From Diploptera punctata (Eukaryota > Arthropoda > Insecta > Blattodea > Blaberidae): a stretch of DNA of 64,000 nucleotides. The notes under the pieces were generated by a model. It was given only the letters and a program-made list of their open reading frames with translations, had not been told where the DNA came from and made no database searches. The position numbers and the translations under genes were made by a program. Within the stretch, counting starts at the first letter, position 1. Each line of letters opens with the position of its first letter. Shown here one piece after another: positions 54,290 to 64,000 of this stretch. The DNA lies in assembly GCA_030220185.1 (NCBI GenBank), contig JASPKZ010004560.1:62001-126000 (forward strand), in the 5' to 3' direction.

Positions 54290-54680
54290 GACGTGTAGTA
54301 GGAACGAAGACAGTTACTGTTAACATAGGAACTCATGTCCGGAAACGTACCGTTATACAGCTACACACACGTAAAAACCACAATACACCTTCAACTCTGC
54401 TGCATTTTCGGCGCCAAAGACGCTACACGTTCTCCCGATTTGACCCCGTTAAACTACTACCTATGGGATCATATGAAATCCCTGATTTACGAGATCCCTG
54501 AGGCATCCGAGGAAGATATATAGACGCGGGTTATGGCTGCGGCGGATGTTACGGGAACAAGAATAATTCTTATTCACCAATTATTATTAGCGATCGTGTC
54601 TACCAAAACATGGTACGGAGGTACCGTATCTGTGTTGATGTAGCTGGTCACCACATCGAGATCATCTTGTGTATCCAGAC
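54290..54680 (+). mobile_element. Tc1/mariner-superfamily transposase 3' fragment
   Basis: AKDATRSPDLTPLNYYLWDH then MKSLIYEIPEASEEDI, stop, then TRVMAAADVTGTR and VYQNMVRRYRICVDVAGHHI. This is the conserved C-terminal order of DDE transposases of this group (RSPDLTPLDFFLWG...). Stops and a frameshift are present. Confidence 0.75.
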
Positions 54681-54707
54681 GAGAAGCAGCAGGCGTTAGA
54701 GAAATAG

Positions 54708-54725
54708 ATAAATAGAGATAGAGAT

Positions 54726-54782
<57 letters not shown>
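54708..54782. repeat. (GATA)n/(GA)n microsatellite
   Basis: About 75 bp; separates two oppositely oriented transposase scraps. Confidence 0.95.
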
Positions 54783-54783
<1 letters not shown>

Positions 54784-55077
54784 AACGTGTGTTGTGATAT
54801 TTTGCATATAGCGGGAAAACTGTATGAGATGCCACAGGGGTCTCGTAAATCAAGGATTTCATTTGACCCTTACTTACTTACTTATTCACTGGCACTATCG
54901 AACCCGTCACGTAATATTTTTCCGGTGTCAAGTCGGGCGAATGTGCAGGGTCTTTGGTGCCGAAATTGCGGGAGAGTTGAATGTGTGTTGTGATATTCTG
55001 CGTGCATGTAGCGGGAAAGGGTACGTTTTCGGTTCCTATGCTAAACTTAAGTCCTTCTTGGTCCCGAATACACGTCC
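54783..55077 (-). mobile_element. Mirror transposase fragments with an RTE-1 3' tip between
   Basis: Reverse frames: MKSLIYETPVASHTVFPLYA and KYHNTRW at 54783-54870; the RTE-1 tip cactggcactatcgaacccg at 54889-54908; then FPATCTQNITTHIQLSRNFG and TKDPAHSPDLTPEKYYVTG. Together with 54290-54680 this is an inverted transposase pair. Confidence 0.65.
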
Positions 55078-55081
55078 TTAA

Positions 55082-55391
55082 CCCATTTGTTTCAGGGTTA
55101 AATGCTCGATGCATTTCCCCAGAAACCAGATTTAAGTTACCGTAAATTATATTGTCTATTTTCAGACATTCAAAACAAGCAAAATATAACGGTATTTGAC
55201 AACACAATAAGGGCGAAGGCCAAAATACTTTCCTCTACTATTCATAAATGTTAATAACAGATTACCCTGCCAAGGGATGTACGAAATATTTGAAAATATT
55301 TAACAGCAGAGTTAAGCGAGTGTAACTCGTTTTCTGAGTTGAAGGCAATTTAACTGCCGGCGAGTCTACCTCCTTTTTTGAGGCGAATGGG
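55082..55391. mobile_element. piggyBac-type MITE, copy 1
   Basis: 310 bp that starts CCCATTTGTTTCA and ends TGAGGCGAATGGG, flanked by exact TTAA at 55078-55081 and 55392-55395. The CCC...GGG ends at TTAA are the piggyBac hallmark. No transposase. Confidence 0.75.
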
Positions 55392-55395
55392 TTAA

Positions 55396-56036
55396 AGTCT
55401 GTAATCGGAATTTAGTTACACCCTGTATAGTTAGACATTGCACAAGAATTAAGTTATAACTATGTGAAGTAAACACTTGGTTTAATTTGACACGGCATCC
55501 AGATTGTAGGAAGTTTGTTGGATGTTGAAAGATGCTACTTGAGAAGAGCACTTGCTTTATGGACTGTGTAGGTATCAGGTAGTACAGTGCATGTTAATAC
55601 GCTATACAACACTTGGGTTGTCATGGTTTCCTAGATATTCCATTACAAACAACTTGCTAACAGTACACCTGCTCTCGAAAGGGTTTTTAGTTCTAACCAC
55701 ATACTACCCTTTATACGTTATTCTTCTTTTGACAAAAGAAAAAATGTGTTAGTGACATTTACTTTGTGGTATTACAACATTCTCTCTAGTAAAAACTAAC
55801 GTTGACATCCCATTTTCTCTAAAAAAAAAACTGTTAAACTAAAACTATATAAAACTGCAATCTAAATGAGATATAAATAGAAATAAAATCTAGAATAAAG
55901 CCATCCTTCCATCCATCCAATGACTGATTGGCTCAAATTCGAGCTTTGGCCTCCCTTAAATTCTGCCTTCAATCATTTCTATTTTGCGCAGCAAGCCTCC
56001 AGTTGCGACACTTAAGTAGGTTTGCAGCATCATCCG
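55396..56036. other. No gene; solo transposon end
   Basis: ttagttacaccctgtata near 55409 looks like a Tc1/mariner-type terminus without a partner. Otherwise nothing. Confidence 0.4.
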
Positions 56037-56039
56037 TAA

Positions 56040-56348
56040 CCCATTCGCTTCAGGTTTAATGCTGAATGCATTTCCCCAGAAACCGAATTTAAGTTACCAT
56101 AAATAGTATTGTATATTTTCAGATATTCAAAACTAACAAAAGATAACGGTACTTGAGATCACAATAAGGGCGAAGGCCATAACGCATTCCTCTACTATTC
56201 ATAAATATTAACAAAACACTATCCTGCCAAGAGATGTACAAAATATTACAAAACATATAACAGAAGAGTTAAGCGAGTGTACCTCGTCTTCTGAGTTGAA
56301 GGTCATTTAACTGCCGGCGAGTCTACCTCGTCTTTTGAGGCGAATGGG
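56040..56348. mobile_element. piggyBac-type MITE, copy 2
   Basis: 309 bp collinear with 55082-55391 in the same orientation, CCCATTCGCTTCA to TGAGGCGAATGGG. The flanks have decayed to GTAA and ATAA. Confidence 0.75.
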
Positions 56349-56654
56349 ATAATATCATCCTGCCATCATTTTTTATAAAGGGTTCTAACATTACACGTGC
56401 CAATTCGTAAGTCCATTTTCCTTTGCTTTAGTCGTCGTTGTTGTATACCATAATTGCGAGGCAAGTTAGGTTTCTGAATGTGTTTGATTTTACGGGGTAG
56501 GGATGTCAACCCCACGCCCAACCTCCAGCGATCCTGGGGGTCGATGATTTTCTTTGCTCGTATGTCTCAATTTTTAAGCGTTAAATTGGAAGATACCAGC
56601 TAAGGGAGAAAACCCCAACAGATGCAATACTCCGTAAATAGAGTCATACATAAT
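56349..56654. other. Unassigned DNA, maybe LINE 5' region
   Basis: The GC-rich word ggtagggatgtcaaccccac (56497-56516) occurs in LINE 5' regions as far as I remember, but no coding confirms it. Confidence 0.2.
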
Positions 56655-57385
56655 ATAATACAATGCGAGGTTGGAAAGTGGTTTTTGATTCTGTAAAACT
56701 TTTCACAAACGTGCGTTGTATATTTTTTTTACACGATGCTTTCAATATAGTAAGTACTAGTAAAATAATGACATCTTTGTTGGAAATATTTGCGTTCATT
56801 AGAAACAACTAACTAACGTTAACACTCTGGCCAATATTTATACGGTAAATGCCGAAAATAATTTAGTTGGGACTACAGAAAACCGTGACACCAATCAGTC
56901 ATAAATGGAGGCAAGTGCTAATTTATTGATTTATATTGTTTCAAATAAAGTTCAATTCATTTAAAATGCAGTGATTTGTTTCGTATAATGTATATTAACA
57001 CTACCTTTTTGATATATTTTTGTATATACATTGTACGTAGTATACATAAAGGGCAGTGGTTTTACTTCCCGCACTAGGTAGGTAATTTGTAATATTACAG
57101 TATAGTTATTTAATTATTTATAGTTTGGCAACCACGAAATTTAGGAAATTGAATTTTCAATCAATAGACTTCCAAAATTGGCATTCCAATATACCGCAGC
57201 TGGACATAGGGACCAAGGAAGACCAAAACATCGGTGGAAAGATCAAGACCATCTTCGCTAGGTTTACCGTACAGGCCACATGGACTAAAACGAATTTGTT
57301 CATGATGATGATGATGATGAACTTTCAATCATGGTTGCCATTGCTGTAAATACGACAGAACGCACCATCGTGCAAAGAGAAATTT
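56655..57385 (+). repeat. Dispersed repeat R2, copy 2, with insertion
   Basis: Collinear with 11893-12475. The last part (tttcaatcatggttgccatt) is separated from the rest by a ~155-bp LINE scrap at 57165-57320. tttcaatca flanks both sides. Confidence 0.7.
57165..57320 (+). mobile_element. LINE C-terminal scrap inserted in R2
   Basis: AAGHRDQGRPKHRWKDQDHL reads as the GRPK-RW end of a LINE protein, followed by (GAT)n. The tttcaatca target duplication brackets it. Confidence 0.55.
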
Positions 57386-57412
57386 AGGTAAATAAATGTC
57401 AACCGCAACCAA

Positions 57413-57745
57413 ACTGGGATTACATAATGTAACTGCAAAATCAGGAACGAAATATAGCAGCGAAAACTGGATACTAAATTCTGAAATTAAATGAAAATTG
57501 CAAGGGGCACAGAAAAGATTTTTACGTCCACTCCTAGGTTTGACAAAAATGGACAAGAAAAGAAATACAGATATACGCGATAAATTAAAAGTTCAAAATA
57601 TATTTGCAGAAATTCAGAATTATTACAACATGTCCAAAGAATGGACCCTTCTCGCTTTCCTAAATTAGCATTGCAGTATCTACCTAAAGAACTTCAAGAT
57701 AAAGGAAGACCAAAATTAAGATGGACTGACCAACCAAATATCTCA
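57413..57745 (+). mobile_element. LINE C-terminal fragment
   Basis: QGAQKRFLRPLLGLTKMDKK, RNTDIRDKLKVQNIFAEIQN, then after a frameshift HVQRMDPSRFPKLALQYLPK and ELQDKGRPKLRWTDQ. Clear LINE-B-like C-terminal order. Confidence 0.7.
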
Positions 57746-57791
57746 TAGGAACAGGCTCAAACGAATATATATATATATATATATATATATA

Positions 57792-58325
57792 CAGGGTGTA
57801 ACAGGACCTCATTGACAAAATTATAGGGGTGATAGGCCATGCAGAGATTATCATTTTTTGTGAAGGAACATATAGTCCCAAACACTTCGTTTATGAGTTA
57901 TGCACAGATGAAGGTGTTCACCCGTAAGGATCGGAATTGAATACAAACAATTGCACACGTATAATTTTATTGAAGAAGGCATGTTTTTACAAATACATGT
58001 TCAAACAGTAAGTGTTTTGACGATGTCAAAAATAATCCTGCCATGCTCGGCCGTGCTAGCCGATCGTTGCTGCGACGATATCAAACATGCAATAAGGCAC
58101 AGGGTCGACTGTTTGAACACTTATTGTAAAAACATGCCTTTTTTCAATAAGATGATACGTGTACAATTTTTTGTATTCAGTTCCGACCTTTACGGGTGAA
58201 CACCTTCATCTGCGCATAACTCAAAAACGACGTGTTTGCGACTATATGTTCCTTCACAAAAAATGATCCTCTCTGCATAGCCTATCAACCCTATCATTTT
58301 GTCAGTGAGGTCCTGTTACACTCTG
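57792..58325. mobile_element. Long-TIR foldback MITE at TA
   Basis: 534 bp with inverted arms of about 210 bp that start CAGGGTGTAACAGGACCTC, around a ~110-bp unique centre. TA flanks it (57790-57791, 58326-58327), inside a (TA)n tract. Tc1/mariner-type by its ends (inference). Confidence 0.75.
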
Positions 58326-58384
58326 TATATATAATCTCATAATAGATAAAAATATATATAAAGGAAATATAAAAGTTTGTGCTT

Positions 58385-58490
58385 TGAAGTCTGGATAGCG
58401 TAAGTGGTAGCGCACTGAAGTTTCAATTCAAAGGTCCGGGTTCATTAGACCTGCATTGCTTAATGTACACATTTTAATTATAAAATTGAA
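58385..58490 (+). mobile_element. Truncated tRNA-like unit plus recurring link
   Basis: gtctggatagcgtaagtggt then agcgcactgaag and ggtccgggttc match the tRNA-like unit at 59285-59365 but break off inside the B box. The 'ctgcattgcttaatgt' link follows. Confidence 0.5.
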
Positions 58491-58504
58491 ATAAATTAGC
58501 GTCG

Positions 58505-58810
58505 CTTTTATATAGTAAAAATGACCAGCCTCATAGGCAAGTGATCAGCGTTACTTATTACTGTTCATGAGGTCCCGGGTTCGATTCCCGTTCAGACCAT
58601 AGGATTTTTTCCTTAAAGGAAATTATACCTGTGGTTGCCCAAGGTCTGGAATTTCGGTTAAGTTTAGGTTAAGGACTCTCCTGGCGCTTCATTATCATTT
58701 ATCACCCGTCATATCATCTGGGTAACGTACTTCGCCTTTCAGGTGCCCCAAACTAAGAAATGGATTACAATTTCGCCAATGCTCGGGGAGAAAGCCACGA
58801 AATGTCATAA
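58505..58810 (+). mobile_element. SINE with a different head joined to SINE-A tail 1
   Basis: tRNA-like head at about 58518-58600 with B box GGTTCGATTCC, then from about 58660 tail 1 of SINE-A (aaggactctcctggcgcttc, tcacccgtcatatcatc). It ends at an A run near 58810. Confidence 0.6.
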
Positions 58811-58881
58811 AAGAAAAAAAAAAATAGTAAAAAATCTCTTTAATTTTTCTTACTTGTTATAGTAGCCACTAGAGGTCAATG

Positions 58882-59212
58882 GTCCACCGCTGTGGTCTCG
58901 AGGTAGCGTGCTGCCTTGTCACGTAGTGGGTCCGGGTTCGATTCCCGGTCGAGAAAGGCTCCTGGGTGATGTTTTTCCGAGGGTTTTCCTCACCTGTAAG
59001 ACAAATGTCAGGAAGCTTAGGGCCCAACGGTCCCCGAAAATCATCCGGCCATCGTCATCATCCTTATCATTATGATCATCTTCCCTCACCGGTGTGGAAA
59101 GCAACGGGAAGCTACCACACCTATAATTCCCTAATAAAAGTTTCAAAGCATAGCATGAAAATGCTATGATTGCAGTGAAAGACATACCCTCGGGCAAAAT
59201 TATTATAGACTA
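58882..59212 (+). mobile_element. SINE-A, full length, tail type 2
   Basis: ggtccaccgctgtggtctcg head to the tail-2 end (accctcgggcaaaattatta). Intact order. Confidence 0.9.
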
Positions 59213-59284
59213 GAGGGCAGTGAGACCGAGTTCCCGCTACCTCTCATGCTAGAGAACATATATAAAGGAAAAATAAATGTTAAT

Positions 59285-59410
59285 GCTAGGATGCCTGGAT
59301 AGCATAAGTGGTAGCGCACTGAAGTATCAATTCAGAAGTCCGCGTTCAAATCCCCGTTCAGGCATTTATTTTTCTTTTCATGTCATATATATATATATAT
59401 ATATATATAC
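59285..59410 (+). mobile_element. tRNA-like unit with short tail and (TA)n
   Basis: gcctggatagcataagtggt, loop region, gttcaaatccccgttcaggc, then catttatttttcttttcatg and (TA)n at 59384-59410. The tail matches those flanking the tRNA-like palindromes at 9.5 and 18.9 kb. Confidence 0.55.
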
Positions 59411-60165
59411 ACACGTACACTCAAACATAAGAAAGTAAAATATATTCTCTCCCCCTCTATCTCATCCATGCACCTATCTCTGTGTCTCTCCTTGTGAATT
59501 AGTAAGTACATATCATTATTTATGTTGAAAATAGTGTGTATGAATAAAATATTTCCAGACTCTCTCAATCAATTTTTTTTGTTGGCTTTTGTTTTTCTGT
59601 AAACGAATGTTGTTTTTAGAAAAGAGGTCAGAGTAAAAATAAGACATCTGCAGTCTGACCGGACCGTCTCGTGAGACTTGAGTTGTGTTCGACAAGATGC
59701 TTTAATATTCCAGTGGCGTTTCTCAGTGTAATCCTGTGTGTCTTAGCAACATGACATGTGAGCCAGGATTTCTCGTCAAAGAAACAGCTTCTAACGCTCC
59801 CTAAAACAAACACAATATTGAGGTGCTAGGATTTGTTTGTCTTTACGACCTTCCATCGTGCATGTGTGTTTGTATCATTTTAACCAATGAATTATTCAAG
59901 ATGGTGCTGTGTTATTCCTAGAATATCAAATAGGAGTGTTAGGAACAGGACATGTGCTTGCTAGATGACACATTAAAACCAAACTTTTTCACCTGTAAGA
60001 AGACTTATTAAACACGTGTTCTAATTAAACAAACACATTTCAGTATATATTAATAAAAACAGGTAAATTAGAAACTATGTATTACTTACTAATTATCCCT
60101 TTTTAAATATTTTTTTCATTTTACTTGTCTTTTTGTTGTTGTTGTTTTTGTCCCTAATGTTTTTG
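59411..60165. other. No feature seen
   Basis: Nothing recognised. Confidence 0.45.
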
Positions 60166-60169
60166 AAAT

Positions 60170-60980
60170 TCTCATTTCTCCTTCTTGTTCTTCATATCTT
60201 GAGCTAGTATTTTTCAATCATTTCTTTTTCGGAAAATGGTTTGGGATACATTTGTCGTTCTTTTTCTTTCTGTTTTTGTCGACCTTGTATTTAAAATAAT
60301 CATTCCCCCCTTTTTTTATGTTGTTCATAACCGAGCCAATATTTTATCTTTTTTTTTCTTTTGGAAAGTGGTTGGGGGATAAATCTGTACATTTTCTTTT
60401 TTTTTTTTCCTGTTTTTATCGTTCATTTATTTGAAATTCTCCTTTTTTTCTTTTCATTTCTTTTTGTTGTTCATACCTTGTGCTAATATTTTTTTAATCT
60501 TTTCGGGGAAATCATAGAGGGGTAGGCATGTCGTCCTTTTTCTTTTTATTTCTGCTTGTGTCGTTCATATTTTTTAAATTCTCTTTTTTTTTTGTTGATA
60601 TCCTGAGCTAATATTTCTCAATCGTTCCTTTTTGGAAAATGGTAGGGGGACGAACATGGCTTTTTTCTGTTCTTTTTCTTTCTGTTTTTGTCTTTCATGT
60701 TTTAGAAATTCTCATTTATTTCCTCTTGTTTTTATTGTTCATATACTGAGATAATATTTTTCAATAGTTCCTTTTCAAAATGGTAGGGAGATGAACATGT
60801 TCTTCTTCTTCTTCTTCTTGCTGTTATTATTCTTAACGATTTTGAAAAATTCTGCTTTTTTTCTTTCTTTTGTTGTTCATACCTTGTGCTAATATTTTTG
60901 AATAATTCCTTTTCGGAAAATGGTAGGTGGATGAACATGTCTTCCTTCTTTTTTTCTTTCTGTTTTTGTCTTTCATGTTT
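60170..60980 (+). repeat. T-rich tandem array, about six 128-142-bp units
   Basis: Unit landmarks (ttgttcatacNttgNgctaat, ggaaaatggtagggggatga, tctttttctttctgtttttg) recur at spacings of about 130, 142, 128, 142 and 140 bp. The gagctaatattttNcaat word resembles RTE-1 3' DNA in reverse. Units are well diverged. Confidence 0.8.
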
Positions 60981-60987
60981 TTGAAAG

Positions 60988-61382
60988 AGAGATGAAAATT
61001 TACGAGTATTTGAGAATAAAGTTCTTTGGAAAATGTCGACCAAAGAGAGGTGAACAGATAGGCGAATGGAGATGACTACAAGACATTGAGCTACGTGATC
61101 TGATAGGATATCAGATACAATAGGAACAGTTATATATCTTCCACAGCGATGTGCAGGACTTGTTGCGCGTATTGAGATTAAAAGAGGCGCATTGAAACTT
61201 CTTGGAAAACCAGAGGGAATGTGCTCAGTAGGTAGACCAAGAATGAGGTGGGAGAATAACATTAACCATGATGTGAGGAAAGTTGATTGGAAAACATTAG
61301 CTCAGGATAGGGATGTATGGGGAGCTTTTGCCTGCGCGTGCTTGAACCTACAGGTTTGATAGGTCAGTGAGTTAGTTTAAAA
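60988..61382 (+). mobile_element. RTE-1 3' fragment beside the array
   Basis: atttacgagtatttgagaat, then AGLVARIEIKRGALKLL-like and GRPRMRWENNINHDVRKVD, then the family 3' end (tttgataggtcagtgagtta). Confidence 0.7.
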
Positions 61383-62039
61383 TAATTCTAGAATTATGTG
61401 AATGAAAAGTACATAGAACATGAAACAGTACTTTTATCTCTAACTGAAGTAAAAGGAATCATTTCTATTGAAGTGACCGAAGCAACAATAAACCATGGGC
61501 GACACAAAGAGCCTTTGTATTGCAGTGAGAGCTAACATCGCCTTGTTGTATAGGCAACTTCACGACCCGTGACGAGCAGGAGCTCCCCTCTCTCTTCTTT
61601 CTGCTAACTTCTTTCGTCCCCATTTTCAACTGATTTCTTTTAAACGTCTTTTGTACTCTTATCCCGTTTTCTTGTCATTGTATCATGCTTCTTTTTATCC
61701 TAATTGCTTTCCCTTTTCATCTTTTCTAGCCTTTTTTTTTCGGTCGTTAAAACTTTATTTTATTGTTTTTAGCGCGTGTGTCGATTTCACTTGAAGATTG
61801 TTCATTTCAGTTTCGTCTTTTCATGATTGCATGATTATACAGGGTTACTATAATAAATCTCCCCGATTTCATTTATAATTTGTCAGTATGTCATGGGAGA
61901 GAGAAGAAAGGAAATAGATAGAAAATAGAAATCTCCAAGTTCTATTTAAATACGGTAGGAGTAGCGAATATAAAGCCTAATATAAAAATCTACACAATGT
62001 AGGTCCTTCTCCTCAACTTTTATAAGTATATATCAACTG
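61383..62039. other. No gene; solo transposon end
   Basis: TA then CAGGGTTACTATAATAAATC near 61838 looks like an unpaired transposon terminus. Otherwise nothing. Confidence 0.4.
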
Positions 62040-62410
62040 TAGGCTTCTCAGGACTAATCCCATCATCAGCAGAAGATATTAGGCCTGCCCTCACCGACAT
62101 TCTGATAAAGTACTGACGTATTTGTTATAATTTTATAGAAGGGATTGTGTATACTCATTTATAATTAAGTTTTTATTGATTTTTTATAATTTCAATTTCT
62201 TGCAGTATGTTTATATTCACTGGAATATTCAGAGTGTCTTGACAATGTTTTAATATGATGATGATCTGCCTTGACGATATGTTTTGTATAACTAGATTTC
62301 CCTTCCGCGCATTTGAAGTCTTTAAAATGCTACTTAAATCTAATATACAATTTTTCTTCTGGTTCTTCGTATATAAAATTTGTTGCAATGTTTACACATT
62401 AATTTATATT
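62040..62410 (-). mobile_element. Penelope-like element remnant: GIY-YIG coding and hammerhead-like motif
   Basis: Reverse frames: EYKLMCKHCNKFYIRRTRRK (GIY-YIG box, YKL...KFYIG-T-R), then ARKGNLVIQNISSRQII and DTLNIPVNINILQEIEIIKN (C-terminal helix region). About 100 nt downstream, CTGATGA at 62069-62063 is followed by GGGATTAGTCCT and GAGAAGCC (62049-62042), a degenerate hammerhead core. The RT is absent. Confidence 0.65.
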
Positions 62411-62427
62411 CTCCTTTGATGTTTTGG

Positions 62428-62730
62428 AGCAGAGCTACGGGACTTGCGCTGGTTCGAGTCCCCATGGAGGAAGATATTTTCTGGAGGAATTTCGGCCAAC
62501 ATGGGACCGGTGCCCAATCAGCGTCGTGAGGCATTTGGGTAACTACAATAAGTTGCCAATAAATGTTGAGAAGACCAGCTATAACGGCTGGGGGACCCGA
62601 TATGTTGACCCATATATCACCCCTACACTGGCTTCTGATCGTCACATTTGTTATTATCACATGTGGACATGAGGCCTGTAGCCGACTGGTAGGCCAAGGG
62701 CCTTCTAAGTCTGTCGCGCTTGGAGTTGGA
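62428..62730 (+). mobile_element. SINE-B, 5'-truncated
   Basis: Starts at gcagagctacgggacttgcg, after the A box, and keeps B box GGTTCGAGTCC and the body to gtaggccaaggg. Confidence 0.8.
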
Positions 62731-63113
62731 GCTTTTGTTGTTAAAATAATTTTATTCTTCAATATTATATTTTATTATATTTTATTTATTTCTAGTTCTA
62801 TATGCTTTGTTTATATTTTTGTTTCCTTATCTGTATACGTAAATGTTATAACAGTTTGTTATAGTTACCAGATTAATTTTCAAGTTTAGTTATATTGGAT
62901 ATATGTTGTTTTTACACGCTTTATATTACCTTGACCTGCATCTATCTATGTAACGGAATCTTTCAACACGATTTTCACCCACTTAAAAACATTGGATCGA
63001 CTTGAAACTTTGTATACTTGCAAAGGACCAAAGACAATATAATAATTTGATAAATCGTTTCTCAGATCCTGGCCAGGATCATCAGGACATCAAAAAAATA
63101 AAGACTGATATAA
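62731..63113. other. No feature seen
   Basis: Nothing recognised. Confidence 0.4.
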
Positions 63114-63458
63114 TACTGTGGTCTCGAGGTAGCGTGCTGCCTTGTCACGCAGCGGGCCCGGGTTTGATCCCCGGTCGGGGCAGTTCTTCTGGGTGAGGTT
63201 TTTATGGGGGTTTTCCTCACCTGGAAGACAAATGTCAGGAAAACGTTAAGGCCCAAACGGTCCCCGAAATCATATAGCCATTATCATCATCATCATCCTT
63301 ATCATTATCATCATCATCATCATCCTTCACCGGTGTGGAAAGCAACGGGAAGCTACCACACCTACAATTCACTAGTAAAGCTGCAAAGCATAGCATGAAA
63401 AATGCCATGATTGCAGTGAAAGACCTGCCCTCGGGCAGAATTACTATGGATGGATAGA
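63114..63458 (+). mobile_element. SINE-A, tail type 2
   Basis: gtggtctcgaggtagcgtgc head (first ten bases missing), body, tail 2 to actatggatggatagat. Very close to 58882-59212. Confidence 0.9.
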
Positions 63459-63517
63459 TAATAAGTTGCGGACTTATCGACTTTTTAGTCTATCGTTGCA
63501 ATAAATTAATATTATAT

Positions 63518-63608
63518 CCTCTGGTAGCTCAGTTGGTAGAGCAGTGGACTGTAGTGGTATATAATTTCAGTAATCAATATGTCGCTGGTTCAAATCCGGC
63601 TGGGAGGG
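63518..63608 (+). tRNA. tRNA-Tyr (anticodon GTA) with 18-nt intron
   Basis: CCTCTGG acceptor, TAGCTCAGTTGGTAGAGC D arm, GTGGA-CTGTAG, intron 63555-63572 after position 37, then ATCAATATGTC and T arm GCTGGTTCAAATCCGGC, then TGGGAGG. The order matches insect tRNA-Tyr. GTA is at 63551-63553. T8 follows directly as a pol III terminator. Two mismatches (acceptor 6:67; anticodon stem 29:41) and a G discriminator, where A is expected, suggest reduced function or a young pseudogene. Confidence 0.8.
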
Positions 63609-64000
63609 TTTTTTTTATAGAAGAGTAATACTTTTAGCTCATACTACAAAAGTATCGAATTTAAAGGTATTTACATTTTTATCTTATTCTCTAAAATATT
63701 AACGACAATTTTGTAAACTTACCACATTGTAATTTATCCAACAAATATGAGGACACGATTAACTGTAACTATTTATATATATATTGAAATATTAAAAACG
63801 ATTATAGTAATGTTAGATAATAATAATTTTAAAAGAATATATAATTATATTCGTGCATAGACACTAAAAATATCGTAAGCAAATAAATTTTCATGGGATT
63901 CCGGTTTATGACAATCAATTAAACAAAAATTTAAAAAATATATAATAATTTTAAAAAAACTACAACAACACGCTTTATTAGAAAACCAAATTAAAAATTA
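63609..64000. other. No feature seen
   Basis: Very AT-rich; no ORF or recognised repeat. Confidence 0.5.

Noticed and set aside
56349..56654. LINE 5' region call
   Set aside because: Based on one remembered word without any readable coding; kept only as a weak note.
60732..61262. 176-codon minus-strand ORF
   Set aside because: It runs across the T-rich array and an RTE-1 fragment in reverse; the composition (KKKE, RRRR) follows the microsatellite-like DNA.

Overview
The window is eukaryotic, repeat-dominated DNA from an arthropod, most likely an insect with a large genome. The SINE and LINE types remind me of cockroach or termite DNA, but that placement is inference from memory. The DNA is AT-rich and crowded with (TA)n and (TAA)n microsatellites. 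It holds hundreds of base pairs of tRNA-derived SINEs, many decayed non-LTR retrotransposons, Penelope-like remnants and several DNA-transposon families. There are no operons, ribosome binding sites or bacterial features.

Host-type genes are few. The clearest is an intronless 461-codon gene at 5174-6559 (+). It encodes a Cys/Pro-rich protein with two predicted coiled coils, CP-rich blocks and five C-x-G-P-C motifs. A diverged paralogue lies inverted at 23311-24754 (-). It keeps the same TATA promoter, layout and 3' UTR but carries one frameshift. The two copies are the arms of an inverted segmental duplication (about 4775-6690 and 23170-25150). Near the right edge is a tRNA-Tyr(GTA) gene with an 18-nt intron (63518-63608). 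A second tRNA-like gene of uncertain identity is at 7780-7852 (-).

Most of the rest is mobile DNA. SINE-A has a tRNA-like head joined to one of two alternative 3' tails and occurs about a dozen times. SINE-B, SINE-C and several single-copy SINE types are also present, some nested with visible target-site duplications. Non-LTR elements are mostly 3' fragments. The best is an RTE-like reverse transcriptase at 37193-38683 (-) with a YADD box. Three to four Penelope-like remnants carry GIY-YIG or C-terminal coding plus hammerhead-ribozyme-like motifs (14.6, 31.3 and 62.1 kb, perhaps 10.2 kb). DNA transposons include a Tc1/mariner-type element (17.4-18.6 kb), a Tigger-like remnant (31.85-32.95 kb), a piggyBac-type MITE pair (55.1 and 56.0 kb), a CACTG-ended element (53.6-54.2 kb) and several foldback MITEs.

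The least explained structure is a recurring palindrome with a tRNA-like sequence in each arm, arranged head to head with both A and B boxes kept (9.3, 18.7 and 51.5 kb). All coordinates of repeat borders were judged by eye and may be off by several to tens of bases.
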